42,339 nt of DNA from Alphaproteobacteria bacterium (GCA_027483385.1 JAIXUT010000178.1:1-42339), one strand, 5' to 3'. Positions 23,275-31,729 are shown, counted from the first letter of the stretch. The notes: generated from the sequence alone by a model not told the origin. Made by a program: numbers and translations.

Positions 23275-24009
23275 ATGCCCCAAAAAGATTCGCCCGCGAT
23301 TTTGCACGATATCCGCACGATTCGGGATATTGAAAGTGCGCTGGAAGAGGCCGAAACCTTTATTGGCCGGGTGAAGGCCAACAAGGTGCGCCTTACTTTA
23401 ACCGATGGCAGCATTTCCATTTCCCGCGAGGAAATGGCCAAAATTACCGACCTCGTCATTACCCTAGAACGCAGCGGCAAGGCGCTGGAAACCGCCGTGC
23501 GCTACCTGCGTGAGCTGATGGCGTACGATGAAGTGACCCACCTGTTTAGCCGCCGCTATTTATTTCATTTGCTGGAAAAAGAGCTGCACCGCGCCCAGCG
23601 CTACGATAACCCCTTTGCCGTGTTGGTATTCGAGCTTGACCCGTTTTCGGCCAACCCTGACTTGAAAAACTTGGGGCAGGATGACTTAAACATTTTGCTG
23701 GGCGAAGCCGCCCGCGTGGTGCGCAAATACGTCCGCGACAGCGACAGTCCTGGCCGTACCGGCGAACGCAGCCTGATGATTTTACTGCCCGAAACCCAGG
23801 CCAAGGGGGCACTGATTCTTGGAGAACGTATCCGGAAAGCCATTGATAAGACATACAATTTAAGTATCGGTAATACGCCCATGAGCGCAGTGGGGGCGAT
23901 TGTGGAAAGCGCCGACCCCGCCGCCACCGACATGGCAGGGTTGCTGTACCTGATAGACCAAAAACTGGCCGAAGCCCGCGCCAAGGGCCCGAATGTGCTG
24001 GTAAAGTAA
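23275..24009 (+). CDS. GGDEF-like protein with degenerate active site
   Basis: The 244-aa protein has a helical N-terminal part (residues ~1-85) and a diguanylate-cyclase-like domain from about residue 87 (DEVTHLFSRRYLFHLLEKEL, matching the DxLTxLxNRR start). The place of GG(D/E)EF reads GRTGERSLMILLP, so both the substrate-binding glycines and the catalytic acid are altered, and cyclase activity is unlikely. Such domains often work as c-di-GMP or GTP sensors or as scaffolds. Start is at the ATG at 23275. It lies 68 bases before the GGDEF-EAL gene and is probably co-expressed with it. Confidence 0.8.
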   Translation: MPQKDSPAILHDIRTIRDIESALEEAETFIGRVKANKVRLTLTDGSISISREEMAKITDLVITLERSGKALETAVRYLRELMAYDEVTHLFSRRYLFHLLEKELHRAQRYDNPFAVLVFELDPFSANPDLKNLGQDDLNILLGEAARVVRKYVRDSDSPGRTGERSLMILLPETQAKGALILGERIRKAIDKTYNLSIGNTPMSAVGAIVESADPAATDMAGLLYLIDQKLAEARAKGPNVLVK

Positions 24010-24077
24010 GGTGGCAATGGCTGTGCCACTTTGGGGTGTTCAGGGCGATTATTGCTTGAATCTATAAGAAATTACCA

Positions 24078-26186
24078 ATGCCCGTTGCGCTTGCTGATTT
24101 AGTGTTTGTGATGACGCCAGATTTGGCCGAGCGGGTGCATGGCTATATAAAAGCGGGGGGTGGCGACTGGAGCACGGAAACACCCTTGGTGCTGGAAGAC
24201 ACCACAGCGCTGCTGAACCATGTGCGGCGGGTGCGCCCTGCCCCGGTGCTGGCGTTGTGGGGGGTGCCGGCCCTTAACCCAAATTTTGAACAAACCCTGC
24301 CCCAATTAACTGCCCACCCAAGCCTGCAAGTGGCCCTGTTGAGCGATAACGAGAATGTGATGCAGACCGCCCAACGGGCGGGCTTGCCACTGGGCTTGAA
24401 CGTGAGTGACCTTTCCCCGCAGCGCCTGACTTCTCTGGTGCGCCTGATGGCCGAATGGCAACATTTAAAAGCCACTCAATGGCAGATGCAGCAACTTTGC
24501 GATGCTGCGGAAGCCCGCTTTCACGATATGGCCGACCTCTGCGCCGACTGGCTCTGGGAAGTTGATGCGAATTTAAACTTGGTATTTAGCAGCAACCGTA
24601 AGCGGCCTTCAGCCACCAGCACCAAGGGCGCCAATTTTACTGGCAGCTTCCTGCCCGAAGAAAAGTTGCGGATTGAAGATGATTTTGCCGAACTGCTACG
24701 TACCCCCAGGCCCTTCCATGACCGTGATTACTGGAGTGCCGACCGCTTCGGCAGCCGCCTGTGCTGGAGCGTGAGCGGTGTGCCCCTGACCGATAGCGCC
24801 GGCAACGTGACTGGCTTTCGGGGTGTGGCGCGGGATATCTCGGGCCAAAAGGCCAATACCGACCAAATCTATTATTTGGTGAACCACGACGCCCTGACCG
24901 GCGTGATGAACCGCCAGCGGTTGCAAGACGAACTGACCCGCACCCTGCGCGCCGCCAAGCGCGAAGCCCGCAGCGGCGTGCTGGTGGTGCTGGATGTTGA
25001 CCGTTTTGCCTATATTAACCAAACCCACGGGCACTTGGTGGGCGATAAATACCTCATCCATCTGGCGCAGGTGCTGAAAGATAACGTCCGCACGGGCGAC
25101 GTGGTGGCGCGGCTGGATGGCGACACCTTTGCCGTGCTGCTGCGCGATGTGCGGGTTGAAGATGTGCCGCCACGATTGGAACGCCTGCAGGCCGCCTTGG
25201 CCGCCCGTCCGCTGCCGACCGAAAACGGTGCTTTAACCATGAATGTTTCGGGCGGCGCCGCCTGTTACCCCAAAGATGCCGAAAGCGCCGATGACCTGCT
25301 GGCCAACGCGATGGATGCATTGGCGCGGGCCAAACAGCGCGGCCCCCGCAAGATTGAAACCTACGACCCGAACTCCACGCAAGAACACGTGGCCGAAGGG
25401 CACCTGGAATATGTGGAGTTGGTGAATGAGTGTTTGGAGGCCAGTGAACAACGCATGGTGCTGTATTATCAGCCGATTGTGCCGTTAAGTGGGCCCGCCA
25501 TTGCCACCCGTACCGAACATTATGAAGTGCTGTTGCGGCTGATTGACCGCGAAGGCGCCATCATTGCCCCGGGGAAATTTATGGCCACTGCCGAGGAATT
25601 TGGCCTGATTGGCAAAATTGACCGCATCGTGACCTTGCGGGCCATCGAGATGTTAAAGTATTGGCATAAGCAGGGCCGCAAGGTGCATTTAAGCGTGAAC
25701 CTTTCGGGCAAAACCTTCGATAATGCCGAGTTTTTGAAGGTGATTAAGGAAGCCATGGCCGCCGCCGCCCTGCCGCCCAAAACCCTGGTGTTTGAAATTA
25801 CCGAAACGGCGCTGTTGCGAGACTTGCAGCAGGTGAAGGCCTTCATGACCGAGCTGCGGGCTTTGGGCGCCGGGTTTGCGCTGGATGACTGCGGCGTTGG
25901 GTACAGCAGCTTTAATTACATCCGGCAGTTGGAACTGGATTTCATTAAAATTGATGGCAGCTTCGTGCGCAACCTGCACCTAAATGGCGATGACCAAGCG
26001 TTTGTGAAAGCCTTGGCCGATGTGGCGAAGCAAAAACAGATTTCCACGGTGGCTGAAATGGTGGAGCACGAGGCGGCGATGACGGCGCTGCAGGGCTTAG
26101 GGATAGATTTTGGCCAGGGGTACTTCTTTGCCCCGCCCCAGCCCGAATTGCCTGCTGAAGGGTGGGATAAGGCGTTTGTACATTAA
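24078..26186 (+). CDS. PAS-GGDEF-EAL protein, likely c-di-GMP phosphodiesterase
   Basis: The 702-aa protein has an N-terminal receiver-like region (~1-130), a PAS-like segment (ADWLWEVDANLNLVFSSNRK to GFRGVARDISGQK, ~155-265), a GGDEF domain (from ~275) and an EAL domain (~455-690). The GGDEF motif reads RLDGDTFAVLL, so it has lost the first Gly and the catalytic Glu. The EAL domain keeps its key residues: EVLLR in place of EALLR, NLSGKTF, FEITET, LDDCGVGYSS, KIDGSF and GQGYFF. It should therefore break down c-di-GMP, with the GGDEF part as a regulatory GTP site. Next to flagellar genes it may tune motility. Confidence 0.93.
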   Translation: MPVALADLVFVMTPDLAERVHGYIKAGGGDWSTETPLVLEDTTALLNHVRRVRPAPVLALWGVPALNPNFEQTLPQLTAHPSLQVALLSDNENVMQTAQRAGLPLGLNVSDLSPQRLTSLVRLMAEWQHLKATQWQMQQLCDAAEARFHDMADLCADWLWEVDANLNLVFSSNRKRPSATSTKGANFTGSFLPEEKLRIEDDFAELLRTPRPFHDRDYWSADRFGSRLCWSVSGVPLTDSAGNVTGFRGVARDISGQKANTDQIYYLVNHDALTGVMNRQRLQDELTRTLRAAKREARSGVLVVLDVDRFAYINQTHGHLVGDKYLIHLAQVLKDNVRTGDVVARLDGDTFAVLLRDVRVEDVPPRLERLQAALAARPLPTENGALTMNVSGGAACYPKDAESADDLLANAMDALARAKQRGPRKIETYDPNSTQEHVAEGHLEYVELVNECLEASEQRMVLYYQPIVPLSGPAIATRTEHYEVLLRLIDREGAIIAPGKFMATAEEFGLIGKIDRIVTLRAIEMLKYWHKQGRKVHLSVNLSGKTFDNAEFLKVIKEAMAAAALPPKTLVFEITETALLRDLQQVKAFMTELRALGAGFALDDCGVGYSSFNYIRQLELDFIKIDGSFVRNLHLNGDDQAFVKALADVAKQKQISTVAEMVEHEAAMTALQGLGIDFGQGYFFAPPQPELPAEGWDKAFVH

Positions 26187-26203
26187 TCAACACACACTAT
26201 TTG

Positions 26204-26559
26204 TGTCATCCTGAGCGAAGCGAAGGACCCAGGTTGTGACTGAAAAAACCTATTTTGTTTACATCATGGCAAGCCGCAAAAATGGAACTATCTATATTGG
26301 TGTAACCAACGATTTACCACGCCGTGCCTTTGAACACTTTACTGGCCAAATAGCTGGATTTACGCGCAAGTATAAAGTTAAATATTTAGTTTTTTATGAA
26401 TCATTTCGTGAAATTGAGCAAGCGATTGCCCGCGAAAAGTACTTGAAGGGCCTAATGAGAGAAAAGAAATTGGCGCTGATTGAAGATAAAAAACCACTGT
26501 GGCTGGATTTACGCCCCTCTCTCTAAAGACCTGGGTCCTTCGCTACGCTCAGGATGACA
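26204..26559. mobile_element. Inverted-repeat element carrying a GIY-YIG gene
   Basis: Two 30-base arms, 29/30 identical as inverted copies, lie at 26204-26233 and 26530-26559. Only one ORF fits between them, starting 2 bases after the left arm and stopping 3 bases before the right arm. The arms are the consensus of the MITE-like family elsewhere in the window. The left arm supplies the AAGGA ribosome-binding site of the gene. The compact build suggests that the nuclease gene and repeat form one unit, though no target-site duplication was seen. Confidence 0.7.
26236..26526 (+). CDS. GIY-YIG nuclease, UPF0213 type
   Basis: A 96-aa single-domain nuclease of the small UPF0213 type. The GIY-YIG signature is visible as YFVYIM and TIYIGVTNDLPRRAFEH, followed by FYESFREIEQAIAREKYLKG, which includes the conserved Glu. 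Family members are single-strand or structure-specific endonucleases; most are uncharacterised. The start is a GTG at 26236; the next in-frame ATG would cut the domain. The AAGGA at 26223-26227 lies inside the left inverted-repeat arm, 8 bases before the GTG. The gene is richer in A+T than neighbours, which supports transfer. See the element 26204-26559. Confidence 0.88.
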   Translation: MTEKTYFVYIMASRKNGTIYIGVTNDLPRRAFEHFTGQIAGFTRKYKVKYLVFYESFREIEQAIAREKYLKGLMREKKLALIEDKKPLWLDLRPSL

Positions 26560-26562
26560 CCC

Positions 26563-26784
26563 TAACCGTTAATGACTCTCCCCCTTGCCGGTTGGCGCAA
26601 GGCATGCCATAAGACTTATGAACAATACGAAGATAAACCCCTTGGGTTAGCGGCACGAAAGCGGAAATTGCGGTAAATACCGCCCCTTCTTCTCTAATTC
26701 CCTTCCCCCGAGATAAACGCAAAATGCGAGAATTCGCTCGGCGCAAGGCCTAGCAGAATTCCTAACAACGGAGGCACAAGCCAG
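26563..26784 (+). promoter_or_regulatory. Leader and promoter region of pnp
   Basis: No rpsO lies upstream, although it usually precedes pnp. The 222 bases hold several dyads: CCTTGC/GCAAGG (26583-26602), the perfect CATAAGACTTATG (26608-26620) and GCGGT-AAAT-ACCGC (26670-26683). GGAGG at 26770-26774 is the ribosome-binding site. In E. coli the pnp leader is a structured target of RNase III and autoregulation; a similar role here is inference. Confidence 0.4.
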
Positions 26785-29103
26785 ATGTTTACAATTTACA
26801 AAAAAACCATCGAGTGGGGCGGCAAGCCCCTCACCATCGAAACCGGCAAAATGGCCCGTCAGGCCGATGGCGCGGTGGTGGTGACCTACGGCGAAACCAT
26901 GGTGCTGGGCACCTGCGTGTTTGCCAAAGAACCCAAAGCGGGCGTGGATTTCTTCCCCCTGACTGTGAACTACATGGAAAAGTTTTACGCCGGCGGGCGC
27001 ATCCCCGGCGGCTTTAAAAAGCGCGAAGGCCAGCCGGGCGAGCGTGAAACGCTGGTCAGCCGCCTGATTGACCGCCCCATCCGCCCCCTCTTCCCGAAAG
27101 GTTTCAAGCACGAAGTGCAGGTGGTGACCACCGTGCTGCAGTACGATAAGGAAAACGAAGCCGATATCGCCGCGATGGTGGCCGCTTCGGCCGCACTGGC
27201 ACTTTCGGGCGTGCCGTTTACCGCCCCGATTGCCGCCGCGCGCGTGGGCCTGATTGACAACACCCTGGTGCTGAACCCGACTGTCTCCGAGCAAGCGGGC
27301 AGCCTGCTCGATTTGGTTGTCGCTGGGACCGCTGAAGGCGTGCTGATGGTGGAAAGTGAAGCCAAGGAATTGCCTGAAGAGGTAATGCTGGAAGCCGTGA
27401 TGTTCGGCCATGCCCGCATGCAGAAAGTGATTGCCGCAATTGAAGAGCTCAAGGCTGCCGCTGGCAAGCCTGCCTTTGTGATGCCCGCGGCTGAAGATAC
27501 CACCGATTTGGAAAAGAAATTGGTTAAAGAGTATGCCGATGGCATCGTGGCCGCCTACAAGATTGCCGACAAGCAAGCCCGCGTTTCGGCCCTCAAAGCC
27601 GTGCGTGAAGCTGCCGTGGCGGCCCATGCGGGTGAAGGCGAAAGCAAAGATGCCAGCAAGGCCGACAAAGTGGCCAAGCTGATTAAGGGCATGGAAGCCG
27701 ATGTGTTGCGCCTGGATGTCTTAAAAAAGAAAACCCGTATCGATGGCCGCGCCACCGACCAGGTGCGCCCGATTGTGGCGGAAATTGATGTGCTGCCTCG
27801 CACCCACGGCAGCGCCCTGTTTACTCGCGGCGAAACGCAGGCGCTGGTGGTGACCACGCTGGGCACGGGCAAAGATGACCAAATCATCGACGTCATGGAA
27901 GGCGAGAGCAAGCAGGCGTTTTTGCTGCACTACAACTTTCCCGCCTTCAGTGTGGGGGAAACGGGCCGCATGGGCGCGCCGGGGCGGCGTGAAATTGGCC
28001 ACGGCAAGTTGGCCTGGCGGGCAATTAACCCCCTGATGCCAACCAAGGAACAATTCCCGTACGTCATTCGGGTGGTGAGCGAAATTCTGGAAAGCAACGG
28101 CAGCAGCTCCATGGCCACTGTGTGCGGTACTTCCATGGCGCTCATGGCCGCAGGTGTGCCGTTGGCACGCCCTGTGGCCGGGATTGCCATGGGCCTGGTG
28201 AAAGAAGGCGCCGACTACGTGGTATTAAGCGATATCATGGGCGACGAAGACCACCTCGGCGACATGGATTTTAAAGTTGCGGGTTCAGCCGAAGGCATCA
28301 CGGCCTTGCAGATGGACCTTAAAATTACCAGCGTCACCAAGGCCATCATGGAAGAAGCCCTGGCCCAAGCCATGCACGGCCGCCTGCACATCCTGGGCAA
28401 GATGGCCAAAGCGATTACCGAGGCCAAGACCGAGATTTCGGACTTCGCCCCCGCCATGGAAACCACCAGCATCCCCAAAGAAGAAATTCGGGTGCTGATT
28501 GGCAAGGGCGGCGAGACCATTCGCGGCCTGTGCGAGACCTTCAACAGCACGATTGATGTGGATGATGAAGGCAAGGTGACGATTGCCAGCACCGACCGCG
28601 TGCAGTTGAAGGCCCTGCTGGCCAAAATTGACGGCATGTTTGCCAAGCCCGAAATTGGCGGGCTGTACGCCGGTACCGTGCTGAACACCACCGATTTTGG
28701 CGCGTTTGTTAGCTTCATGGATGGCAAGGAAGGCCTGGTGCACGTATCGGAAGTGGTGCCCGTGCGCTTGGGCCACATTACCGATGTGCTGCAAACGGGC
28801 GACGCCGTGAGCATTAAGGTCGTGGAAACCGATGACCGCGGCAAAATCCGCCTGACCATCAAGGAAATTGCGCAAACGGGCGCCGTGGCCGAACGGATTG
28901 CTGCCGTGACCGCCAGCGGTGGGACGCAGCGCAAGCCGCGCGAAGAAGGTGAAGGTGGTACCGATGAGAACCGTGGGAACCGTGATGGCGGCGACCGTGG
29001 TAACCGTGGGCCACGCCGTGAAGGCGGCGGCGGCGGTGACCGTAACCGTGGCCCGCGCCGCGAAGGTGGTGGCGGGGAACGCCGCCCCAAGCGCGATGCT
29101 TAA
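26785..29103 (+). CDS. pnp: Polyribonucleotide nucleotidyltransferase
   Basis: PNPase degrades RNA from the 3' end using phosphate and is part of the degradosome. The 772-aa protein has two RNase PH domains (residues ~1-230 and ~310-550) with FYAGGRIPGGFKKREG and GRREIGHGKLAWRA, then a KH domain (IRVLIGKGGETIRGLCE) and an S1 domain (GLYAGTVLNTTDFGAFVSFM). The C-terminal tail of about 55 residues is Gly/Arg-rich (RGNRGPRREGGGGGDRNRG), longer than usual for alphaproteobacteria and likely to bind RNA or partner proteins. Start and ribosome-binding site are clear. Confidence 0.98.
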   Translation: MFTIYKKTIEWGGKPLTIETGKMARQADGAVVVTYGETMVLGTCVFAKEPKAGVDFFPLTVNYMEKFYAGGRIPGGFKKREGQPGERETLVSRLIDRPIRPLFPKGFKHEVQVVTTVLQYDKENEADIAAMVAASAALALSGVPFTAPIAAARVGLIDNTLVLNPTVSEQAGSLLDLVVAGTAEGVLMVESEAKELPEEVMLEAVMFGHARMQKVIAAIEELKAAAGKPAFVMPAAEDTTDLEKKLVKEYADGIVAAYKIADKQARVSALKAVREAAVAAHAGEGESKDASKADKVAKLIKGMEADVLRLDVLKKKTRIDGRATDQVRPIVAEIDVLPRTHGSALFTRGETQALVVTTLGTGKDDQIIDVMEGESKQAFLLHYNFPAFSVGETGRMGAPGRREIGHGKLAWRAINPLMPTKEQFPYVIRVVSEILESNGSSSMATVCGTSMALMAAGVPLARPVAGIAMGLVKEGADYVVLSDIMGDEDHLGDMDFKVAGSAEGITALQMDLKITSVTKAIMEEALAQAMHGRLHILGKMAKAITEAKTEISDFAPAMETTSIPKEEIRVLIGKGGETIRGLCETFNSTIDVDDEGKVTIASTDRVQLKALLAKIDGMFAKPEIGGLYAGTVLNTTDFGAFVSFMDGKEGLVHVSEVVPVRLGHITDVLQTGDAVSIKVVETDDRGKIRLTIKEIAQTGAVAERIAAVTASGGTQRKPREEGEGGTDENRGNRDGGDRGNRGPRREGGGGGDRNRGPRREGGGGERRPKRDA

Positions 29104-29120
29104 GCGTTAGGCGCCCGATA

Positions 29121-29147
29121 AAGGCCCCTGCGGGGGCCTTAATTATT
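29121..29147 (+). terminator. Terminator of pnp
   Basis: AAGGCCCC (29121-29128), loop TGCG, GGGGCCTT (29133-29140), then AATTATT. It lies 17 bases after the pnp stop. Confidence 0.85.
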
Positions 29148-29195
29148 GATTTAGTGTTATTTTAAAAAATAATATACACTATTACAGATTTATGC

Positions 29196-29224
29196 TTGAC
29201 GACCTTACGGCAGGCTGATAGCTT
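29196..29224 (+). promoter_or_regulatory. Possible promoter of the structured leader
   Basis: TTGACG (29196-29201) and TAGCTT (29219-29224) are spaced by 17 bases, a fair sigma-70-like arrangement downstream of the pnp terminator. Only the -35 box is a good match. Confidence 0.4.
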
Positions 29225-29245
29225 TTTTTTATTCGGCTAAAGGCA

Positions 29246-29330
29246 CCTGAGAAATGAGGTGCTGCTGGCCCTCACGTTTCAGACCTTCGGTCGAAGCTGC
29301 GGGGACTTTCCCGCTAACCCTCGAAGGAGA
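29246..29330 (+). promoter_or_regulatory. Structured leader with two exclusive folds
   Basis: The leader contains a TGAGG/CCTCA stem (29255-29273, with outer CTGA/TCAG), then CCTTCG at 29284-29289. This strand can pair locally with CGAAG (29292-29296) or with CGAAGG at 29322-29327, which overlaps the GGAG ribosome-binding site at 29326-29329. In the second fold a GCGGG-GACTTT-CCCGC hairpin (29299-29314) sits inside. The two folds exclude each other, so the leader could switch translation on and off. I know no riboswitch class with this sequence. Confidence 0.5.
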
Positions 29331-29335
29331 AGACC

Positions 29336-29497
29336 ATGAAGCTCGTCAAGAGTCTGGGCCCGCTGGGCCATTGCGATGAGAAGATCGAAATCGGCCTCGA
29401 CCCGCGGCTCCGCACCTCGCCGCTCGGCATGATCGACCAGGGCTGCGACGTCGACCGCACCGGCACGGCGCCGATCGGCGCGATGACCGGCGGCTGA
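29336..29497 (+). CDS. Small ORF of 53 aa behind a structured leader
   Basis: The ORF starts at an ATG five bases after AAGGAG and ends at TGA. The product has two Cys (residues 13 and 37), acidic and Gly/Pro-rich stretches, and ends GAMTGG. There is no signal peptide or membrane helix. Codon use is unlike the host, with ATC, CTC, CGC and TCG prevailing, as in the gene at 18856. I do not recognise it. It could be a small regulatory protein or a modified-peptide precursor, but no maturation genes are nearby. It has its own leader and terminator, like a tiny cassette. The opposite strand has a longer open frame that I take to be a shadow. Confidence 0.55.
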   Translation: MKLVKSLGPLGHCDEKIEIGLDPRLRTSPLGMIDQGCDVDRTGTAPIGAMTGG

Positions 29498-29550
29498 GAC
29501 TGAATGGGCTACACGGTGCCAAACCCGTGAAAGAGAGTTCACCCTCTCTG

Positions 29551-29582
29551 CGGCGTCCTCCTCTGGGAGGCGCCGTTTTTTT
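29551..29582 (+). terminator. Terminator of the small cassette
   Basis: CGGCG-T-CCTCC pairs with GGAGG-CGCCG, with one bulged T and a short loop, followed by seven T residues. A second small hairpin (AGAGAG/CTCTCT) precedes it. It separates the cassette from the convergent sua5-type gene. Confidence 0.85.
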
Positions 29583-29586
29583 GTGC

Positions 29587-30555
29587 CTACCGCCCAGCGG
29601 CGGCGCGTTGCAGGCGGTCTTGAATCGCTTCGCCCAAGCCTTCCTGCGGGATGGGCATCACCGCAATGGCGGTGGGGCTCAGGGCATCCAGTTCCCGCAG
29701 CATCGCAAACAGGTTGAGCGCCGCTTCGGCCAGGTTAGCGCTGGGGGAAAGGTTAAGAGTTATTGGTTGGTGCTGGGTGGTTGTAAGAATTTCAGCAGTA
29801 TTGCCAAAGGCCAATAAGGCTTCGCCTACGTCCAGCTGCGTGGCATGGAGGCGCACTTTAGTCTTGGGCGCGTAGTGTTTCAGTAGCATGCCGGGCGCAT
29901 GAGGCGCGTTGGTGGTGGGTGATAGGTGATTGTCAACGCTTTCAAGCATTACAACGCGCTTTACATCGGCAGTCGACAACGCCCCGGCCCGCAATAGCGT
30001 GGGGGTTGGGGTAGTGCAGTCGACGATAGTGCTTTCAAGCCCCAGGGGGCATGGGCCGCCATTTAAAACTGCTAGGTCTGGCCCGAAATCGGCCGCCACA
30101 TGAGCAGGCTGCGTGGCCGAGACATGACCTGATTTATTGGCGCTCGGAGCTGCCAGCGGGCGGCCCACCAACTGTAGCAGCTGCTGCATGAGCGGGTGCG
30201 CAGGTACGCGGATGGCCAGGCTAGGCAGGCCCGCGCGCACCAAATCGGGAATGGTTTCCCCCCCAGAGGGCACCACCAAAGTTAATGGGCCGGGCCAAAA
30301 TGTGCGCGCCAATTTCAAGGCATTTTCATCGAATTGGCCATAGATTTGCGCAGTGACCAGATCGGGCACATGCACAATCAGGGGGTTAAACTGCGGGCGG
30401 CCTTTGGCGGTGTAAATTTTCAGCACCGCTTGCGGGTTGGTGGCATCGGCGGCCAGGCCGTACACCGTTTCGGTGGGCAGTGCGGCCAAATCCCCGGCCC
30501 GCAGCGTGGCGGCAACCACTTCAAGGTTTGCAGGGGTTGGGAGAAGGATCGGCAT
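29587..30555 (-). CDS. Threonylcarbamoyl-AMP synthase, Sua5 type
   Basis: The 322-aa enzyme makes threonylcarbamoyl-adenylate for the t6A37 modification of tRNAs that read ANN codons. The YrdC domain covers residues ~10-200 with LPTETVYGLAADAT, KGRPQFNPLIVHV, RTFWPGPLTLVV, PSANKSGHVSATQ and LGLESTIVDC. The additional C-terminal Sua5 domain (HAPGMLLKHYAPKT onward) marks the long form, as opposed to short TsaC. The ATG at 30555 is followed on the far side by a repeat element. Confidence 0.95.
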   Translation of the reverse strand: MPILLPTPANLEVVAATLRAGDLAALPTETVYGLAADATNPQAVLKIYTAKGRPQFNPLIVHVPDLVTAQIYGQFDENALKLARTFWPGPLTLVVPSGGETIPDLVRAGLPSLAIRVPAHPLMQQLLQLVGRPLAAPSANKSGHVSATQPAHVAADFGPDLAVLNGGPCPLGLESTIVDCTTPTPTLLRAGALSTADVKRVVMLESVDNHLSPTTNAPHAPGMLLKHYAPKTKVRLHATQLDVGEALLAFGNTAEILTTTQHQPITLNLSPSANLAEAALNLFAMLRELDALSPTAIAVMPIPQEGLGEAIQDRLQRAAAGR

Positions 30556-30570
30556 GGGTTAAGGGTTCCG

Positions 30571-30653
30571 TGTCATTCAGAGGCTTTAGCCGAAGAATCC
30601 AGGTCTTTACAAGATTTAAAAGACCTGGATTCTTCACTTCGTTCTAAATGACA
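30571..30653. repeat. MITE-like inverted-repeat element, short copy
   Basis: An 83-base element with arms starting TGTCATTCAGAGGC on the left and TGTCATTTAGAACG on the right (minus strand), meeting around a central AGGTCTTT/AAAGACCT stem. It is nearly a pure hairpin without the core of the longer copies. It lies between the glycosyltransferase and sua5-type genes. Confidence 0.8.
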
Positions 30654-30659
30654 CAAAAT

Positions 30660-31727
30660 TTAGATTTTCAATGTAGGGCTCAGACACCGAAAATACGCCA
30701 AATATTCCGCCACCACCTTGGCTTCGCTAAAATTTTCCTGCCAGCGCGCCTTGCCGCCTTTCACTACTTTCTGCTGCAAAGCTTTATCGGCCGCCAGCGT
30801 ACGAATGGCCTCGGCCAGCGCGGCGGCATTGTCCTGGGGCACTTTCAACCCCTGCTGGCCGTCATCGACCAAGGCGTTGAGCCCGCCCACGGCGGTGACA
30901 ATCAGGGGCACTTCGTGCACCCAGGCATCAATCGCCGAATTGCCCAAGGGTTCGTGGCGGCTGGGGGCCAGCCAGATATCGGCAGCGGCGGCGGCGGGCG
31001 CCATACTGTTGGCCCAGCCCGCAAAGACCACGCGCTCGGCCACGCCCAGACTGGCCGCCAGCGCTTGTAACGCCGCCTGTTCAGGCCCCTGCCCCACCAG
31101 TGCCAGCTTGAAGTTGGCAGGCAAATCGGCCAAGGCGTGCAAGGCCACATCGACCCCCTTGACCGGGTGCAGCCGCCCCGCCAGCAGCAGGCCAACGTCA
31201 CCAGCCTGCCAGCCCCACGCCGCCCGTTGCGCCGCGCGGCCCTGTTGCCAGCCAACGGCAGGCGCTGGGATAAAATTATGCAGCAGCTTGGTGTGGCTTA
31301 CGGGCCAGCCGTGTTGCCCGCAGTAATCCACAATTTCCTGGGTATTGCCTATCAGGTGGGTAACGCGGCCACGGTAGTATTTAAGGTCGTAAAAGCCACC
31401 CAAGCGGGCAAGCTTGTGAAAGTTCCCCTGCGGCATGAACGTAACGCCACGGTTCATCCAGGCCAGTGCGTGGGTGGGCTGAAAAGTTTGCGCCACTTGC
31501 CGCGCGATACGGTGAGTAAAGAACGGCGTGTGTGCATCCCACCATCCGCCAAACGGGGCGATGTTATGCGGCAGATTGGCTTCGGCGCAGCGTTCGGCAA
31601 CCCAGCCCGCACGGCATAAAATATGCTGCTGCAACCCTGGTTGCTTGGCCAATGCAGCAAACAGACGCAGGGCAAAGGTTTCGGCCCCACCCGGTTTGGC
31701 CGCACCTATCAGATGAAGGAGGCGCAT
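30660..31727 (-). CDS. GT4-like glycosyltransferase
   Basis: The 355-aa protein has a GT-B fold pattern: an N-terminal Gly-rich loop (HLIGAAKPGGAETFALRL), a C-terminal donor-binding half starting LLLAGRLHPVKGVDVALHAL, and SRHEPLGNSAIDAWVHEVPL, the GT4 E-x7-E site with Asp in the second acid position. It should add a sugar to a lipid carrier or lipopolysaccharide in the cytoplasm. It begins 2 bases after the stop of the O-antigen ligase-like gene, so the two are likely to act together in surface polysaccharide synthesis. The sugar is unknown. Confidence 0.88.
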   Translation of the reverse strand: MRLLHLIGAAKPGGAETFALRLFAALAKQPGLQQHILCRAGWVAERCAEANLPHNIAPFGGWWDAHTPFFTHRIARQVAQTFQPTHALAWMNRGVTFMPQGNFHKLARLGGFYDLKYYRGRVTHLIGNTQEIVDYCGQHGWPVSHTKLLHNFIPAPAVGWQQGRAAQRAAWGWQAGDVGLLLAGRLHPVKGVDVALHALADLPANFKLALVGQGPEQAALQALAASLGVAERVVFAGWANSMAPAAAAADIWLAPSRHEPLGNSAIDAWVHEVPLIVTAVGGLNALVDDGQQGLKVPQDNAAALAEAIRTLAADKALQQKVVKGGKARWQENFSEAKVVAEYLAYFRCLSPTLKI

Positions 31728-31729
31728 CC

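Noticed and set aside
29279-29542. 87-codon frame on the minus strand opposite the 53-aa ORF
   Set aside because: It spans the structured leader and lacks a ribosome-binding site. The plus-strand ORF has a site, leader and terminator in order.
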